Origin: Amblyornis subalaris
Lineage: Eukaryota > Chordata > Aves > Passeriformes > Ptilonorhynchidae
Reading direction: 5' to 3'
Length of the DNA: 64,000 bases
Assembly: GCA_018881555.1 (NCBI GenBank)
Contig: JACAXG010000021.1
Location: 6,000,114 to 6,064,113, forward strand
Made by a program: the position numbers and the translations under genes. Shown here in pieces: positions 1-13,465 of the stretch. The notes below the pieces were generated by a model. That model had not been told where the DNA came from. It saw only the letters and a list, made by a program, of their open reading frames with translations, and made no database searches. The stretch's first letter is position 1. Every line of letters starts with the position of its first letter.

Positions 1-895
1 AAAGGGAGGTGCCTGGTTCCTCAACATGAGATCCCATTAATATTACTGATAGACTATTCTTTAAGGGGATCCATCTGTTTCTTATTTGGCATATTCAGAA
101 TAGTAGCTTGTTACATTTTTACAAGAATCTGTGTGATCCAAGAAAAGCAAAACCTCATGTAATGAAAGAAAAAGAGAATACTTATTAAACAATCCCATCA
201 ATGCTGAACAACTTAAACATCCATCTCCAAAATGGTTTCAGTCTGTTCCATTCACAACTGTCAAATTTCTTTGCTTCAGGGGGAAGGGGACAGAAGGCTA
301 CTTATTTCCCTTCAGTTTTCCAAAATATGCATAGAAGTAACATCTCCTAAGTACATAATAAATCTTCTCTTCTTGTAAGTCAGTATGAAATGCTGCGCTC
401 CATAGCTGCGTTACAAACAACAGATTTCTTCACTCAAACTCCTAAGCTGCCCTGCAAGAATTTAAGCTGAAGGCAGGAGCTGAGGTATGATGAAGTCGGG
501 TTAGGACCAGTCTATGATAGTAGCTATCTTTTCTTGGATAACATCAGAGCTGAGTGTGGAAGTCTAGAAGATGTGCTGACAAAGGTGGGGGAAAGAAGTG
601 TCCCGGCATAAAAACTAGGTCTTTCTTCAAGTGCTAAGTATGTGATTTCCTAACAACAGAAAGGGCTTGTACTATATATAGAAGATTGTTCAAATATCTG
701 AAACAATCAAGAGCATAATTTCTTAGTGAGTGTAGCCAATATAAAGTTATTTGGATTCAAATGATTCTGCTAATAAAGAATTAAACCAAACTACTTGCAG
801 TATTTATCAGCACTGCTCCTTCTTCTGGCTGGTACTTAAATCAACATTGCAAAAATGTGCCTTTCAAATTTATAAAGTCATTTAATTGTGTTCTA
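1..895. other. Gene-free AT-rich DNA
   Basis: No open frame, repeat family or promoter configuration that I can support. Ordinary AT-rich sequence leading into the CR1 3' end. Confidence 0.6.
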
Positions 896-958
896 CAATA
901 CAACTAGATGATCTTTAAGGTCCCTTCCAACCCAAGCCATTCTGTGATTATATGATCC
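896..958 (+). mobile_element. CR1 LINE, extreme 3' end
   Basis: A short 5'-truncated CR1 retrotransposon remnant in sense orientation. The diagnostic part is 'gatgatctttaaggtccctt' followed at once by 'ccaacccaagccattctgtg' and a degenerate terminal repeat ('attatatgatcc'), which is the standard avian CR1 3' terminus. Only about 60 bases remain, so no coding part is left. The left boundary is uncertain because the sequence fades into AT-rich DNA upstream. Family identity is secure from the motif; the subfamily cannot be read from so little sequence. Confidence 0.92.
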
Positions 959-2721
959 TATTCCAATTTGTGGGATGTGTGTTATCTGTTGACAACAATA
1001 ATCCATAAGTATTTACACAATATTTAATATACTACTTAAATAAGGCAATGATAGGATGAGGTTGCAACAACCAAACCTAATTCTGAACCAACAGTGAGAA
1101 TTCAAGACATATATATGATCAGAATAAAAGCTTAGTACTAAGACTGGGCTTATGACAGGTTATTTGATGTTCCTCTGGTAGTCATTTGTAATCAGGCCAA
1201 ATAGATAATGTAATTAAATGCCATTACCATTGGCCTCCAAATGTCTTTTTTTGTCTTTTTTTGTCTTTTTTTAATTGCCATACAACTGTACACAACAAAC
1301 ATTCTTCTTTATATAGAGTACTTATTCCATAGTCACAAAGACAGATAGTAAAACTGGTGTCAGATACTAGCTGCTGAAATTTTCCTGAGTCTGCAGATAC
1401 TGACAATCAGCAAAATCAAATGATCATCAGGATTCAGAAATAAGAATTGCAATTAAACCAAATTTTAGTGGCAGAACCACAAGCCGATGTGCTTCCTTTT
1501 CAGTTTCAAAATGAAAGTGCAGTTAGTCACTTTCACAGTGCCTGAGAGGAGCAGGACAACCAAATCTCCTGTGCCTTCAAATGCAAGCTGCTTGTGCTTG
1601 ACAGAAAGAGGAACACAGTCCTGCCTCCTGTGAAAACTCCAAGTGCAAAGGGCAGTGAGAAACACACACGCCTGTTGGTCCCTACTCCATTGCCAAAATC
1701 TCTCCATTGATCTTCTACAATGCACTTGTGCTCAGTCAGTCCAAAAATAACAGTGGTGTTATGCTTCAAATTTGGGATTTGAAACAATGCAAAATGAACT
1801 GGTTAGCAAAAGAGTGCTACTGATTAGCACAGACAGCAAGGGATGAAACTCAGAGTGCTCCCTTACAATGAAGGCAAGTATAGGAGCAGGGCATGTAATT
1901 TTGGTAATATATTTGGCTAATGGGACATTCCACTAGCTGCTCTTTGAGCGTTGTCGGTTTGCAGTGTGGGTGGAAGGAGGTCTTGGCACAGAAAATAGAA
2001 AAGGCCTCTGTTTTCCAAGGCTAGAAGGATAATGGAATAAATCTCTCAAAAGTATTACTTGGAAAAAGATGCATCGTGAGGCATCATTCCTCTCTGGGAC
2101 TACAGAGAAGTGCTGATGCTTTGCAGAGACCACTGCTAACTCCTCCAGCTCAGAAGAGTGCTCCTCATAATAAATATATCATCCTCAGGATATGCAGACA
2201 CGCTTCAATGGAGACAATGTATTTTCTTTCAGCTGTCTAGCAATGAAGACATCTTGATCCCAGAGACAATGTTAATCAGACTCCAGGTGGACCTCAGCCT
2301 ACTTGTTATAATTTCAAAACTTTGCTTGAAAGAGAAGAAATGAAAAGAGAAAGTAAAGAGAAACCTGAGAATGCAAATATATCTACAAGTGTATCTTCGA
2401 CACTGTCAGAATTTCAGAATGGGTTGTGCAGGAACTTACTGTGACTGAGTAATGGGCCAGAAACCCCACTGAAGACAGGAATTCCTACACAATGCCTTCA
2501 CTATTTTTGATGGAAAACTTGTGCTATAGCTTATTAGGTAAATTTCATATCTGCATTAGTAATTCTTAGTTCTTTCACATCCAAGACTGAAATAAAAGAG
2601 TAGAGCTATTTTCAAGTGTGAAAAGGTAGAAATCTATACTTAAATGGGCAGTTTCCAATAGCACCTTTCATCAGAAGTGTGATTCATCCCTGAGAACACA
2701 GGACAGCACACCTTCCTTGAA
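959..2721. other. Gene-free AT-rich DNA
   Basis: Apart from the 10-bp array at 1243, nothing recognised. The short minus-strand frames at 1465-1787 and 1933-2133 overlap each other in different frames and show no family features. Confidence 0.55.
1243..1272. repeat. (GTCTTTTTTT)3 tandem array
   Basis: Three exact head-to-tail copies of the 10-mer gtcttttttt. It is a short minisatellite-like array, followed directly by 'aattgcc'. It sits in gene-free AT-rich DNA. Confidence 0.9.
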
Positions 2722-2955
2722 GAGTCACAGAGTCACAGAATAAACTGGGTTGGAAGGGACCCACAAGGATCATCAAATCCAGCTCCTGCTCCTGCACACC
2801 ATCCCTGAGAGTCATACCATGTGCCCAACAGTATTGTCCAGATGCTTTTCAAACTCTGCCAGGCTTGGTGCTGTGACTGCTTACCGGGGGAGCCTGCTCC
2901 AGTGCCCAATCACCCTCTGGGTGAAGAACCTTATTCTGATATCTAACCCTTTCCT
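2722..2955 (-). mobile_element. CR1 LINE fragment, antisense
   Basis: A 5'-truncated CR1 inserted on the minus strand. Read on that strand it gives the usual CR1 order: a 'ttagatatcagaataaggtt' segment, 'cttcacccagagggtgattg', 'gggcactggagcaggctccc', then 'agcctggcagagtttgaaaa', the 'gatgatccttgtgggtccct' block and the terminal 'attctgtgactctgtgac' repeat. These are the last codons of the reverse-transcriptase ORF plus the short 3' UTR. The 5' limit (right side here) is approximate, since similarity fades between about 2955 and 2990, next to a GC-rich block. Open frames in this interval are CR1 shadows, not host genes. Confidence 0.95.
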
Positions 2956-2989
2956 TATGGAGGCCAATGGTGCCTCACGAGGATATGTT

Positions 2990-3480
2990 GTTAGAAAAGG
3001 CTGTGTCTGCTGTATCCAGACACAAAGGCAGTGTCTCTGTGCTCTGTAGGTAGGGAGGGTTCACCACAAAGTCTGTGTCAGGGAGCCCTGTGGGACAGTG
3101 GCTCCCTGGAGCCAGAGCACTGGTAGCAGTGTTGGGCTCTCCAGGGGGCTGCAGGGCAGGGCCTCACCAGCCAGGGCATGTCCCACTGCCCCAGCTGGGA
3201 GCGGGCACTGGGGCAGCCCCAGGCACTGGTACCTCTCTGCGGACAGGGACCAGCTGAGGCCAAGTCGGTCTGTGGGTCTGCAGGTAAAGCTGGAGCCCAG
3301 CCCTGCTGCAGCATTGCTGGGGCAGGGACTGATGGCCCCGGGGGCTGACAGGGGGTCCTGGGCTGTGGACAGGGTGGGGGAGCTCCAGGGGCAGGGCAGG
3401 GACACTGGGACCTGTTGTCCCCCCCTGGGCACTGACACACTAAAACTGTGCTCATTAACTGTGTCTACAGAAGTATAGCT
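2990..3480. other. GC-rich block of unknown origin
   Basis: Beginning next to the 5' end of the antisense CR1, about 400 bases (core 3090-3440) are near two-thirds G+C, against about 40% for the surroundings. Both strands have long open frames here (up to 147 codons on minus, 126 on plus), but these follow from the low A+T content and overlap in every frame, so they do not argue for a gene. CpG is not particularly frequent, so it is not a typical CpG island. It could be a more 5' part of the CR1, another GC-rich repeat, or a fragment transposed from a GC-rich region. I do not recognise it. Confidence 0.5.
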
Positions 3481-3595
3481 GAGTAAACTATGCAATATCA
3501 TCAATTAAACACTTCAAAATAATAACAGACAGCAGGATTATGCGCTATTAAAGTTGTTATGTCGGTACTTTGTCCGCATATGAGGTATCATCCGT

Positions 3596-3952
3596 TTACT
3601 GAGTGGTAGACATGATACAGCAGTGCTGGGGTGGAGGAGGGAAGGGAAGAGCCTGACGAGTGTAAGACTTTTGTGGTTCCAGCCAGGAAGAAACCTCTTT
3701 GGTGTATTTAATAACTTCCTTATTCAACACCTNTGAACCAACCTCTCTTTTCAGAGCTCTGAACACCTTAACTTGGATGTCTTTTCTCAAGCAGGAAAGA
3801 AACATAAGTACTTCTGCAGCATTTGTACAGACCTTACCCAGCCATTCCATCACCGGGGCCTCCTCCAGCATACAGAGCGGCTCCTCTGGTTCCAGGGCAA
3901 TTGGTGCCTTTGTTTCTTCCCAGCAGATGGTCCAGCCAGCCAGCCAGATCAC
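3596..3952 (-). other. 118-codon open frame, unrecognised (possible exon or decayed coding remnant)
   Basis: One of the more protein-like frames in the window. It has an acidic stretch (residues about 15-32, including EPEEPLCMLEEAP), then a helix-forming stretch with VMEWL, AAEVLMFLSCLRKD and VFRALKREV, and a proline-rich end. A possible splice donor (GG|GTAAGG) lies inside, after the VMEWL codons, so an acidic coding exon could end near 3848. Against it: the plus strand has 119- and 126-codon frames over the same bases, so the region is simply poor in stops, and one codon carries an 'n'. I recognise no family. A degraded retrocopy or chance is as likely as a real exon. Confidence 0.2.
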
Positions 3953-6900
3953 AAAAGGAATTTACTTCTACGGTACTGCAAATATATACAAATATTGCCA
4001 TCAAATTTTTTTAAAAATCCACTGTTCTTTTCTGCGTATGAGAAATATTCAGACTTCTTACGGCAAGGTTCTTTTATAATCCTTCACCAAAGGCAACAGA
4101 TTTTGTCCCATCAACACAACCGTGGTCATTAATTATAGGAAGAAAATCAGTGTGTTAAAGAAATTAATTTCTAGCACACATGTAACTTGTATCTACTTGC
4201 TTTTCAAATTGTGAACCAAAAATTGACATGAAACACCATATATGTACAACATGGAAACACAAACCACAGAACTATTACAATCCCAAGGAGTTCTAGAGAA
4301 AGAAGAATCCCAATTAAGATCATCACAACACTCTCGCTGTTGTCTTACTACACAAGTGAATAAAGATAGTTGCCCAAAATCTGTGTCTCATTCTAATGCA
4401 TTAATAAGGTAACTAAGGCAATCATACCTTAGACTTCTGGCAAGTACTGGAAGCCTGGGTTTAGAGTTGGGAGTGAACACAGGGCTTTCATAAGAAGAGG
4501 CACGGTCACAACTGAAAATTCATCAAAACGGAAATTATTCCCAGAAGAACTTCCTGTCCTCAAAAAAAAAAAAAGGAAAAAAAACAGGTTTTGAAATTCT
4601 AGAAATGTGCCATTTCAACATTTTTAAAACAAAAACTCTTGGTTTTGCGGTTAAAAGCATCTTCTCCTCTTGAAACTTAATTTAGTTTATATTAAAAGGT
4701 TAAAAAAAGAAAAAANGAGGTCACCATTAAAATGAAATACACTTGTTTGTTTCTGAAGTCACTCATATATTCACTGAGTCCCATGCCAGGCCTAAAATTT
4801 CAAAATCAACAGAATCCTTGTGGGACAAGGAAACTGTATTCTGTATATCCACATAGCAAAGGGAACATTAACAGTTCAAGCTCTTCCCAGTTTCCTTGCA
4901 GTGAAGCTCAAAAACTACTTTTGAGAACTCCCCTGATGAATGTAAACACAATCTAGTTCTCCAAACTTTCAAATATTTAGAGACTTTTTTATTTATATTA
5001 TTACACTTCTTAGAATAAAGCTACACAGCTAGTCCTTAGGGGACTAAAATGGAGGAGTNCGTTCAACCAAAACAAATCCAAATTTTTCTTTCCAATTCAT
5101 GAAATCAAATCATTAAATATAGATACCTATATTTTACTATGGCCATTGCATGGCAAATAGATTGGTAACTGTTGATGCTGAAACTACTATGGCAAACTAG
5201 GCTGTGGAGTTTTTTTAAAGGATAATGTATTTGAAAAACTTAAGACCAATCAGCGGCCACTCCTCTTTTCCAGCATCTGTCTTTTCTAACCATCTTTTCA
5301 GAAAAGCACAAAACACAGTAACAAGAGAAAGTTGAACTTGTTTGAATCAGTGCAGGCTATAAATTTATGAAACTTAATATCAGAAGAGACTTCTTGATAA
5401 AGTAATCTGAGTGCTTCTATATGANAAGCTATCGAATTTCCTCTGGGCTCTCTTATATTGTGCTCCCATCACTGTATCTGACTGACACACTGTGTTTGGC
5501 TAAAGCATGCCTTGATGAGAGCCTTCCACCTGAGGGACCGCTGAGATATTTATTTAGGCACGACTACTTATACAGAAGAAGTTGGCCACTAAGGAAATTT
5601 AGACACTCACAGAAACAAGGGTAACTAGCCACTGACTACAATCTAAAACCTAAAAAAGTCCCTCTGGAATGATGCATATCCATTTTGGACACAAAATCAT
5701 CGACTTTCCCTGAAATAGTTGAAGAGCTATACCATGATGTTTTTTCAGATCTTCTAGGATTATCTAGGACATACCAACTGTGCTGTCCTAGCTGTGCTGC
5801 CAAATCCACTTGGCATTGAAAAACTATTTCTTCTCATGTCCGGCTGTTTAGCCAGCTATATCTTTACNAAATTTTCAGTGTCCCACTGCATTTAAGTTTC
5901 TGCAGTGCCCAATGCCCCAAAACACTTGAAATCTGAAGGGGGGGAAAAAAGCTGTTTTCAACTGAAGGACTGCTACAGGAAAANAAGACCTTCTTATAAA
6001 CAGTGTGCTAGATTATCCTACAAGGAGAAGAAAATGAAAGTTTAGCTTAGAAATCATCTACAATAATGAGAAATATCTTCGGATTTCCTTCATGGATTGT
6101 CTTTTATTTCACTGAGTGAATCCTAGCTTATTGATTTTATTGACTGCAATAGATCAGGTAGGGAAGCAGCAGCCTGCATGCTTNCTTGTTTATACACTCT
6201 TTCATGAACTGAAGCACATTCTGCTCTTTGGGGAAAAGGAAGGGTCTCTTTAGTCCTCAAAACCAAATTTCCAATATTGTAAAATTATGCGAGTAATATG
6301 ATAGAAACATGCAGAAACATTACAGTCAGTAATTTTTTTAATACTTTGGCATAATCAACCCCAAATCAGGAGATGGATTCAGATTAGTGCTGTGGTTATC
6401 TCTATACCTAAGGATTTATTTGTAAGATATTTGTGAAATTATAGACTATGGTTATCAAAGCTAGAAAGGATCACGTGGAATATTTCACGTTGAGTTCTCT
6501 GTAGTACAACAATATAATTTCACCCAGCTGAGCATCCATTGTTTGCTAAAGCATACCATCCACTCTCAGTTTGCTGACTTCAAGAAATGGTAAGGTCACT
6601 GTTCCTCTTCATAATTTGTTCCAGTGGCTGGTAACTTCATTGTTAGCAACTGAGGNGTGTAACACTAATGTAGGTGGCAACCAAAGAATACTGGAAATAG
6701 CACTACCTGTTAAAACAATGATATTCGAGATAATGAATGTCCTTCCTGCCAGGGCTGCTCATCATAAAAGCAACAAGGATTTTATTTTTTTAAGCAACTC
6801 TACTTTTGTGAACTTTTTCATTTGTTTCTCATCATTTGTTTTTCTAGAAGCTTATAAAATTTGGAGGCAAATCCATGTCCTGGTTTCCATCTCCATAGGC

Positions 6901-9900
6901 CACAATCCTTTCAAACAATGACTGGTACTTTCTTCTGTAGATTTCTGTGATTTCCATGCAGCTTTTTTTCAACATAAAATGGAAGTGGCCTTCTCACTAT
7001 GAAATTATTCTCATACGGACTCATAGCTGAAAGTCCATGAGAGCTGCACATGCACAAAAAAGGAATAAGAAATGTGAGTACTCTTTGGGATGCCACAGAA
7101 CACATTTCCAGATAAAATAATAGCCTGCATTTTTGCAGCTCTTTTCATCTTCAAAGGTTGGACATGCATTCATCATCAGATGTTAAATATCATAAATGTT
7201 GTTTTACTGAGGTTCAGCTTGACCATCACTGTCAGATTCAGCTGCTGCAGTTCCAGGGATGATAAAAACTATTGTGTATGACTGACAGACAGACTCTGTA
7301 GTGCACCCAACTTTGACAAGTACATTGCCAGAAGCATTCTTGGAAATCTCACTCCATGGAAGAGGGTTAGGATATGCAAAGAGTGTGTCGCACAAAGGCG
7401 GACTGCTACCATATATTAAGACCAGGTGGTCTTGATGGGTGGGCTACAACCCCCTTATCTGCCCTCCCTCTGTAAATCTGTACTTACTTTGAAGCTTTAC
7501 CCTTACAAGTTCTGAGTCCTTTATTAGAAGCTGAGACTCAGCAGCACAGAGGATTAGCCTTTGTTGTCTCACTCATGGCCAGGCCTGTCTGAAGGTCCTT
7601 TTCTTCCGTAAGAAGTGGTTATTGACAGCAGAAGTGCTGTGGAGGATAACTCCCAGAATACATCCCTACATGGCAATGGACCACAGTGCAGTGACTCCTG
7701 AGCAAGCCTGACAGCTGAGATAGTCCCAAAGCACTGTGCAGAGAAGTTGTTAAGGTCCCAAAAAAAGCTCACCTATGTTTATATGGCCCTGCATCCAAAC
7801 TAGTCAGCCTTAGCTCTGGTTCAGAGTCACCTTGATACAGCTTTACCAGTACAATGATCATCTCACCATGACTACAGCACCCCATGGCCAAGAACTGCCC
7901 ACTGCAGTGGATTGGTACAGCAATCAGCACTTCAGAAATGAACACACAATAAAGCTGTAAAGAAAGCAAGAATGTAGTTTAAAGTTTCATGTTTAGCATC
8001 TGTTACATCGGCTGAGAGGGAAGCCTAAGTTTGATTGATTAGATCAAACTAAGCAATTCAAGCATCTTCTCCCTAATTTTAGGCCAAAGAAAATTGCAGC
8101 AATGCAGAAGCAGATGATAAATCAAAAGCAGAAAAATAGAAATTAAAGCTCAGTTTGGGCCTTTCATCTTTATTACCCTTCTTTATGTGCATATGGTAGG
8201 TGTTCAATTCTTTCCAAGTCCGTGTGATATTCCCTTGTGCTTCAGGAGCTGCAGGGCTGTAGTTGTCTATAAAAAGGCAACCTAACAGTTTCCTNTGACT
8301 GAGAGTTGAATGTGTTATTTGTTACCAGCTGGTTCACGGATAGTTTGAGCCCAAGTTTCAGCTTTAAGTGATCAAACTGACTTTAAACCGCTCGCTCGTG
8401 GGGTGAATTCATGTATAGAGAGAATTCTGTTGCAATGGTTTTTTTTCTGAATTATGCCATATGACTTTTTTTTCTAAACCAATATTAAAACCAGAACCTA
8501 TAGTACGCCAAACGCAGACTGCATTTTTTGGAAAGCTGAAACCAAACGTAACAGTAAATGAACCCTTCTGAAAGGTTAACATTGCTTTCATATAAAACAT
8601 TTTCTACCAGGAAATGGAAGTGGAATGTTGAACTAAGCATTTAACTTGAAAGAACTGTGCTCAGGGTCCAATGGTTCCATTATCCTTTAAAATAAAAAAA
8701 GCAAAAGGTTTTTATGAGCGTACATAGTTCTAGTTTCATAAAAAGGGTATTATGGTGACAAGGCAAAATGAATCCCAATATTTTGGGTGCTTCTTTTAAC
8801 TTGATAAAAGTTCCCTCCCTGTCCGTTAACTATTCTAGGGTGAGCTTTCACAATATGGTTACACTCATCTAACAGTTCTGCTCCCCTCACTTCCCCTGCA
8901 TCCTTCTTCCCTGACATGCAGGCCTATTCCTTCCCTTCCACTTTCTGATTTTCACATGCCTCCTCAATGAATGTAATTGCATTACTAAACCAACAGAAAA
9001 CTATNCATGTTTTTATTTTGCTGAATTGGTTTGCTACCAGCTGGCAAGGTGAACCAGCTCTAGGGGTGATACAGAAATCAGAGCTGGTGCAGAAGCAGTG
9101 GCTGAGAACAGCACTCAAGATTTTCTTGGGAGAACTCAAACCCTTAAAGCACCTATTCTAAACAATGTGACTGCTTCTTAAAAATACACTTCCTGTTTGA
9201 GATGGTGGACCTGTTGCTGTAGATTCCACAATAAACTAATGGATGAAAGTGATTGTACCAGATTTGCCACTTAGAGAGACAACAAAGATTAATGGCAAGT
9301 ATGCACCATGTGGTGGTTGCCCATTCTCAGCAGCAGACATTCCTGCATGAGGACAGTGACCTCATGACACATCTTTATAGTAGACAATCAAAGAGTGTCT
9401 CTTTCCTGGGTACAATCTTCTGCTTCGGGGGGAAGTAAAAATGTTTCCTTCAACTTTGATTTTGATTCTGTGATCACTCGGGAAGGGAGGAAGCCATCCA
9501 AATGAGCTTGACACATTGAACTACTGCTGATTTGCCAGATTCCAATGTCCTCAAGTGTGACACAGCATTATTATTCAGTGTCCTGTATTTAAAATCAGAA
9601 GTGATTTAATCTGGCTCTCTGCCATACCACTCGGTGACATGTTGACACCATGTAAATAATGCATAACTCTGTGGCCACACTACTTTCATGCTACAAGCTG
9701 AGAGAAACAGACAATGCCTGCTAGTATTATTAGCCACATCTTAGATACCATGGAAATATGCAAAATTAACGTCAAAATTATTTCAAACATGTTGTAGTCT
9801 CCAGCCCCNAACTTCTTCATTAGAACTCAAAAGGAACCTGTGCATCCAGTGTGATTGAGAACAGAGATTGCTGATTTATATCTNACATCCTTTAAAAGTC

Positions 9901-12900
9901 ACCCTTCTAAGATTGTTTATAANTGAGTTTGTTAACTGACACAAGAACACTGGCAAGACTTTTCTCTGCGCAGTGTTGAGTAAAAAGGCCACCATTTTAG
10001 CAGAAACCTCAAAGAACAACAAAAACCCAGTTCTAGATGGCAAGATTTGAAATAATTGATATCAGACACTACTCCCTGCTAACAGTACCCAGTTTACTTC
10101 TACTCTTCAATAATTTCAAAAGGTAAACCTACCAATGCCATCATGGCATGCTCATCAAACCAAAGTGAAATTGTGGTTTTCACTGGGGAACATTGTAAAG
10201 CAAAAATAGCACATCTAATATGCTACCTACTTCTGACATGAGAGTCTTTTATCATCTAAATATCATACAACCCCAATCATGTTTAGGGCAGACAGCAATA
10301 CATGCTGCTTTTCACAGGGCATTTAACAAAATTGAAAGTTAACATCTATATCACTGGTACCCAACTATTGTTTCATATACCTTCCCATTCAGTCCTCTGA
10401 CTGCCAAGCAGAGAAAGGGGCTGATTATATTTTTACATTTCCACGGTTTACAAAAATAGAAAAATTGCTCTTCTTCATTTCCCTGGACCTGTGTTTTCAG
10501 AGCAGGACCGTGATGTGCATTCTTGCCATGAAGACACACAGGAGTAACTGTTAAGTCAGGAGAGACAACAGAATACAACAAACAATGAAAAACAGAAATT
10601 GGGGTGGCTGTGTTGTGGAGAACTCACCTCAATCCTCACTCTGTAGCCAGCACTAGGGAATTGCACCTATATAGATATGCAGTTGTCTACTGACTTTAGA
10701 TTCCCAAAGCCCAAAATGAAAAAATATCTGACTCGAAACCACTACACTGTGCAACTGGATCATAATTTCTCAGAGAAAAACAGATGTACACATCAAAATG
10801 CCTTGCCCAAATAAATTCCTTCAGAAACTTTGGAACATAGCAAACACAAAAAAGAAAGGGAGGGGTTCTTTTCTTTTTCAGCTCCTATGAGACAGTCAGA
10901 GTACACAGAAATTTGGTTTATTTCTGTTCAAGGATTAATACATTGGACAACATTCTGTATTTGTCCACGTTGTTCAAAAGGNTCAGCATTTTGAGAGTTT
11001 CAAACCAAGACCAATTCTTTCTGTTTTCTCCATTAAGAAGACCAGGAATCTTGTGGTCTGTTTTCAAAGGAATGTCTTTGTCCAGAATCTTGCCTCAGAG
11101 ATTTATTTTCACTACGTTATTTAGAACAGAAAAGAGCACTGGAACGACTTCCTAATTTCCTTAGTAAATCTGTTCTTAATCTACTTTATTCCAAGCATTT
11201 TATAGACAGTTTCTTACATGATGTTCTACTCTGAAGTTCTGTAACTACACACCCAGTGGTCAAACTTTCTCTTGACCAGAAAAGACTGGCAGTAATTCCA
11301 GTAAATTGAAAGGAAAAGTTTGGAGAAAAGAGTAGGTTGGTTGAGAAGATAACTTAGTGCTTAAGATGTGATTTCTGTTCTAACAGTTGCTCTGGGTAAT
11401 GTAGTCATCCCTCACAGAGAAGTGACAAAGCCTGTCTTGTGGAAGTTTTCTACAGTTTTTGTTTTGCCTGGGGTTTGGATTTCACAAGGCTAACTAGATT
11501 GCCCTTGTCTAGGAAACCCTGGGGGTGAAGCCAGATGGTGGCTGTGTGCAAACTGCAAAGATTGAAAATTGGGAAAGGATGGTGGCTGAAAACCAGGGAA
11601 TAAACCCACTGAACTAGATGAGTGGGTAAAGTACAAGTTAACAAGAAGTTATCAAGTTATCAAGGGGAAATGAAGTGTGCTTTTCACTGGCCAGAAAGTG
11701 AGTATTTTGAGGAGAATGTCAAACGTATTTGAACCTTTTTTCTAAAGTCCATTCCAAGGTTCCTTCAGAAAGATATTCTCTCTTTGTCCTCAATGAATTC
11801 TTGGGAGAATTCTATTAGCTACAGAAAATTCCTCTAAATTCTTGTTGCTAGATATATACCTGTATANGCAAGAACAAATTATTCCAAACAAATCTAGTAC
11901 TAGATAAGTAGCAAGTAAAAATAGCACAACTTGCACATTCTTACTATGAGCTAGCTCAGCAGTCAGCAGCACTGCCTGAACAGTTGACTATAAAAGCTCC
12001 TGTTTTGTAGTAAACTTTTGACTGTTTTCCTCTACCAAAACGTCCTATTTCAGTGACTTAAAATTTACAAGTTAGTCTCACATTTTGTGCAGCTGAAAGT
12101 GCATGAACAGTGAAAGAGTAAATTCTGGGTAAATGTGAGCTACTGAGAGCAGTAGTGAGTCTCTTCAGAGGAAATGGTGTACTCTTCCTGTCATCGTGGT
12201 TTCTCGATGGTGGAGGAGGAAGAAACAAGGAAAATAGAAACTCTGACACATTCAAAGGCAAGTTCTTCTGATGGTGAGACTTTCTTGAATTTTATCTGAT
12301 GCCCATATTTACAAACTGGAGCACGTGCGGTTTCACAGAAATGTTCAAAAGGGAAGAGAGGAGATGACCAGCACATGCATGACCTGCTTCCTGTGTTGGT
12401 TGAGAAGGGTGTGCTGGGTGCCAGGCCAGGCTGGTAGGGCAGCAGTGAGAGCTGTGACACACAGCTGGTGATGCCGTCACAGCTGTGGTGAGAAGCTGGG
12501 TGTAAGAGCACAAAATGCACACATGTACATGAGCCCAAACAGAGCCCAGTGGCAGACCATTTCCTTGCTTCTAAGTTGTGCCATTTGTAAAGCAGTTTCA
12601 AGTGACACCCAAAAATAGCATTTTTTTTAATACCCGTTAATGATTATTGTCCTACCTATACAGAATTTTGAAAATTTTCTGTGATAAGCAGTGCTAGATT
12701 TTTTAAATTTTCTACTGTCAGCATTTTAGTTTTCATGTCTAAAAAGCATGCACAATTCCACACAGGTGTAATCTCTGCTTGATTGTTTACAGTTCCAGTG
12801 TTATACCCTTACTTATCTGCTCTCTTTGGCTAATGTGGCTTGATGATTTCACTCTGTGATTTCCCTTTTCAATTGTATACATCAGATAGCAGATATTTAT

Positions 12901-13206
12901 ACTTCCCTTCCATCATGTGACACATTTTCATAATGCAGAGTGATGACATGGCAGACTTACTTTTTCAAAGAATTAGGCTTGATCTACTCTACAGCATATC
13001 TTGGAAATCAGCACTAATTTTTGCAGTATAAACTAGGGGATGCAAGGTATTTATGGCTTGAAAATATTGCATTCTGTGTTCTATTTCTTTAGAATTTCAG
13101 TACTCAGTCTGAAGATTCATGTGTTATTTAGAGCTAATTCTATTTCTGAAACAGCCTCTTTAAAACTGTATCTGCCTCATCTCTGTGCTAGGCTGGTCTC
13201 TGTGAT
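3953..13206. other. Gene-free AT-rich DNA
   Basis: About 9 kb without a supportable gene or recognised transposon. There are isolated TATA-like motifs at 8268 (tataaaaagg) and 11989 (tataaaag), neither followed by a convincing exon, and a GC-richer patch at 12300-12500 whose minus-strand 136-codon frame is not recognised. Several single 'n' bases. Confidence 0.55.
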
Positions 13207-13304
13207 ATGACTGAGGCTTTGGAAGACATTGCCGTGAAAGGAGACTGCGCCTGCAGCAGAGTACTTGAAAGCCAGCGAACCGCCATCCATCTTCTCCTTT
13301 ACAG

Positions 13305-13390
13305 CGTGTGCNGGGATAAACAATGGGGAAATCAGACGCTTACTGAGGCTGCATGGAAAAGCGGTGAATCAGAGTTTCACTGGAAACTTG
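13305..13390 (+). other. Splice-bounded open segment in a CpG-enriched patch (candidate exon)
   Basis: 86 bases between a very good acceptor (catccatcttctcctttacag) and a good donor (aaacttg|GTGAGG). Two of three plus frames are open throughout; one lies inside an 80-codon frame from ATG 13207. About eight CpG dinucleotides fall within 13235-13415, clearly more than in neighbouring DNA, where CpG is rare. Neither peptide is recognised. The segment contains one 'n' (13312). It could be an exon, a conserved regulatory patch, or chance. Confidence 0.2.
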
Positions 13391-13465
13391 GTGAGGGTGC
13401 TAGGTTACAATTTCGTAGGTGGTCAGTATTCCAGATAAATGTATACTGAGCTTTCTCTAAAGAGC

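Noticed and set aside
3061..3504. 147-codon minus and 126-codon plus frames
   Set aside because: They lie in the GC-rich block, where stops are rare in every frame on both strands; no codon pattern favours one frame.
8268..8300. TATAAAAAGG motif
   Set aside because: No CCAAT or CpG context and no splice-bounded segment downstream; chance expected in AT-rich DNA.
11989..12020. TATAAAAG motif
   Set aside because: A good TATA box in isolation, but nothing downstream looks like an exon.
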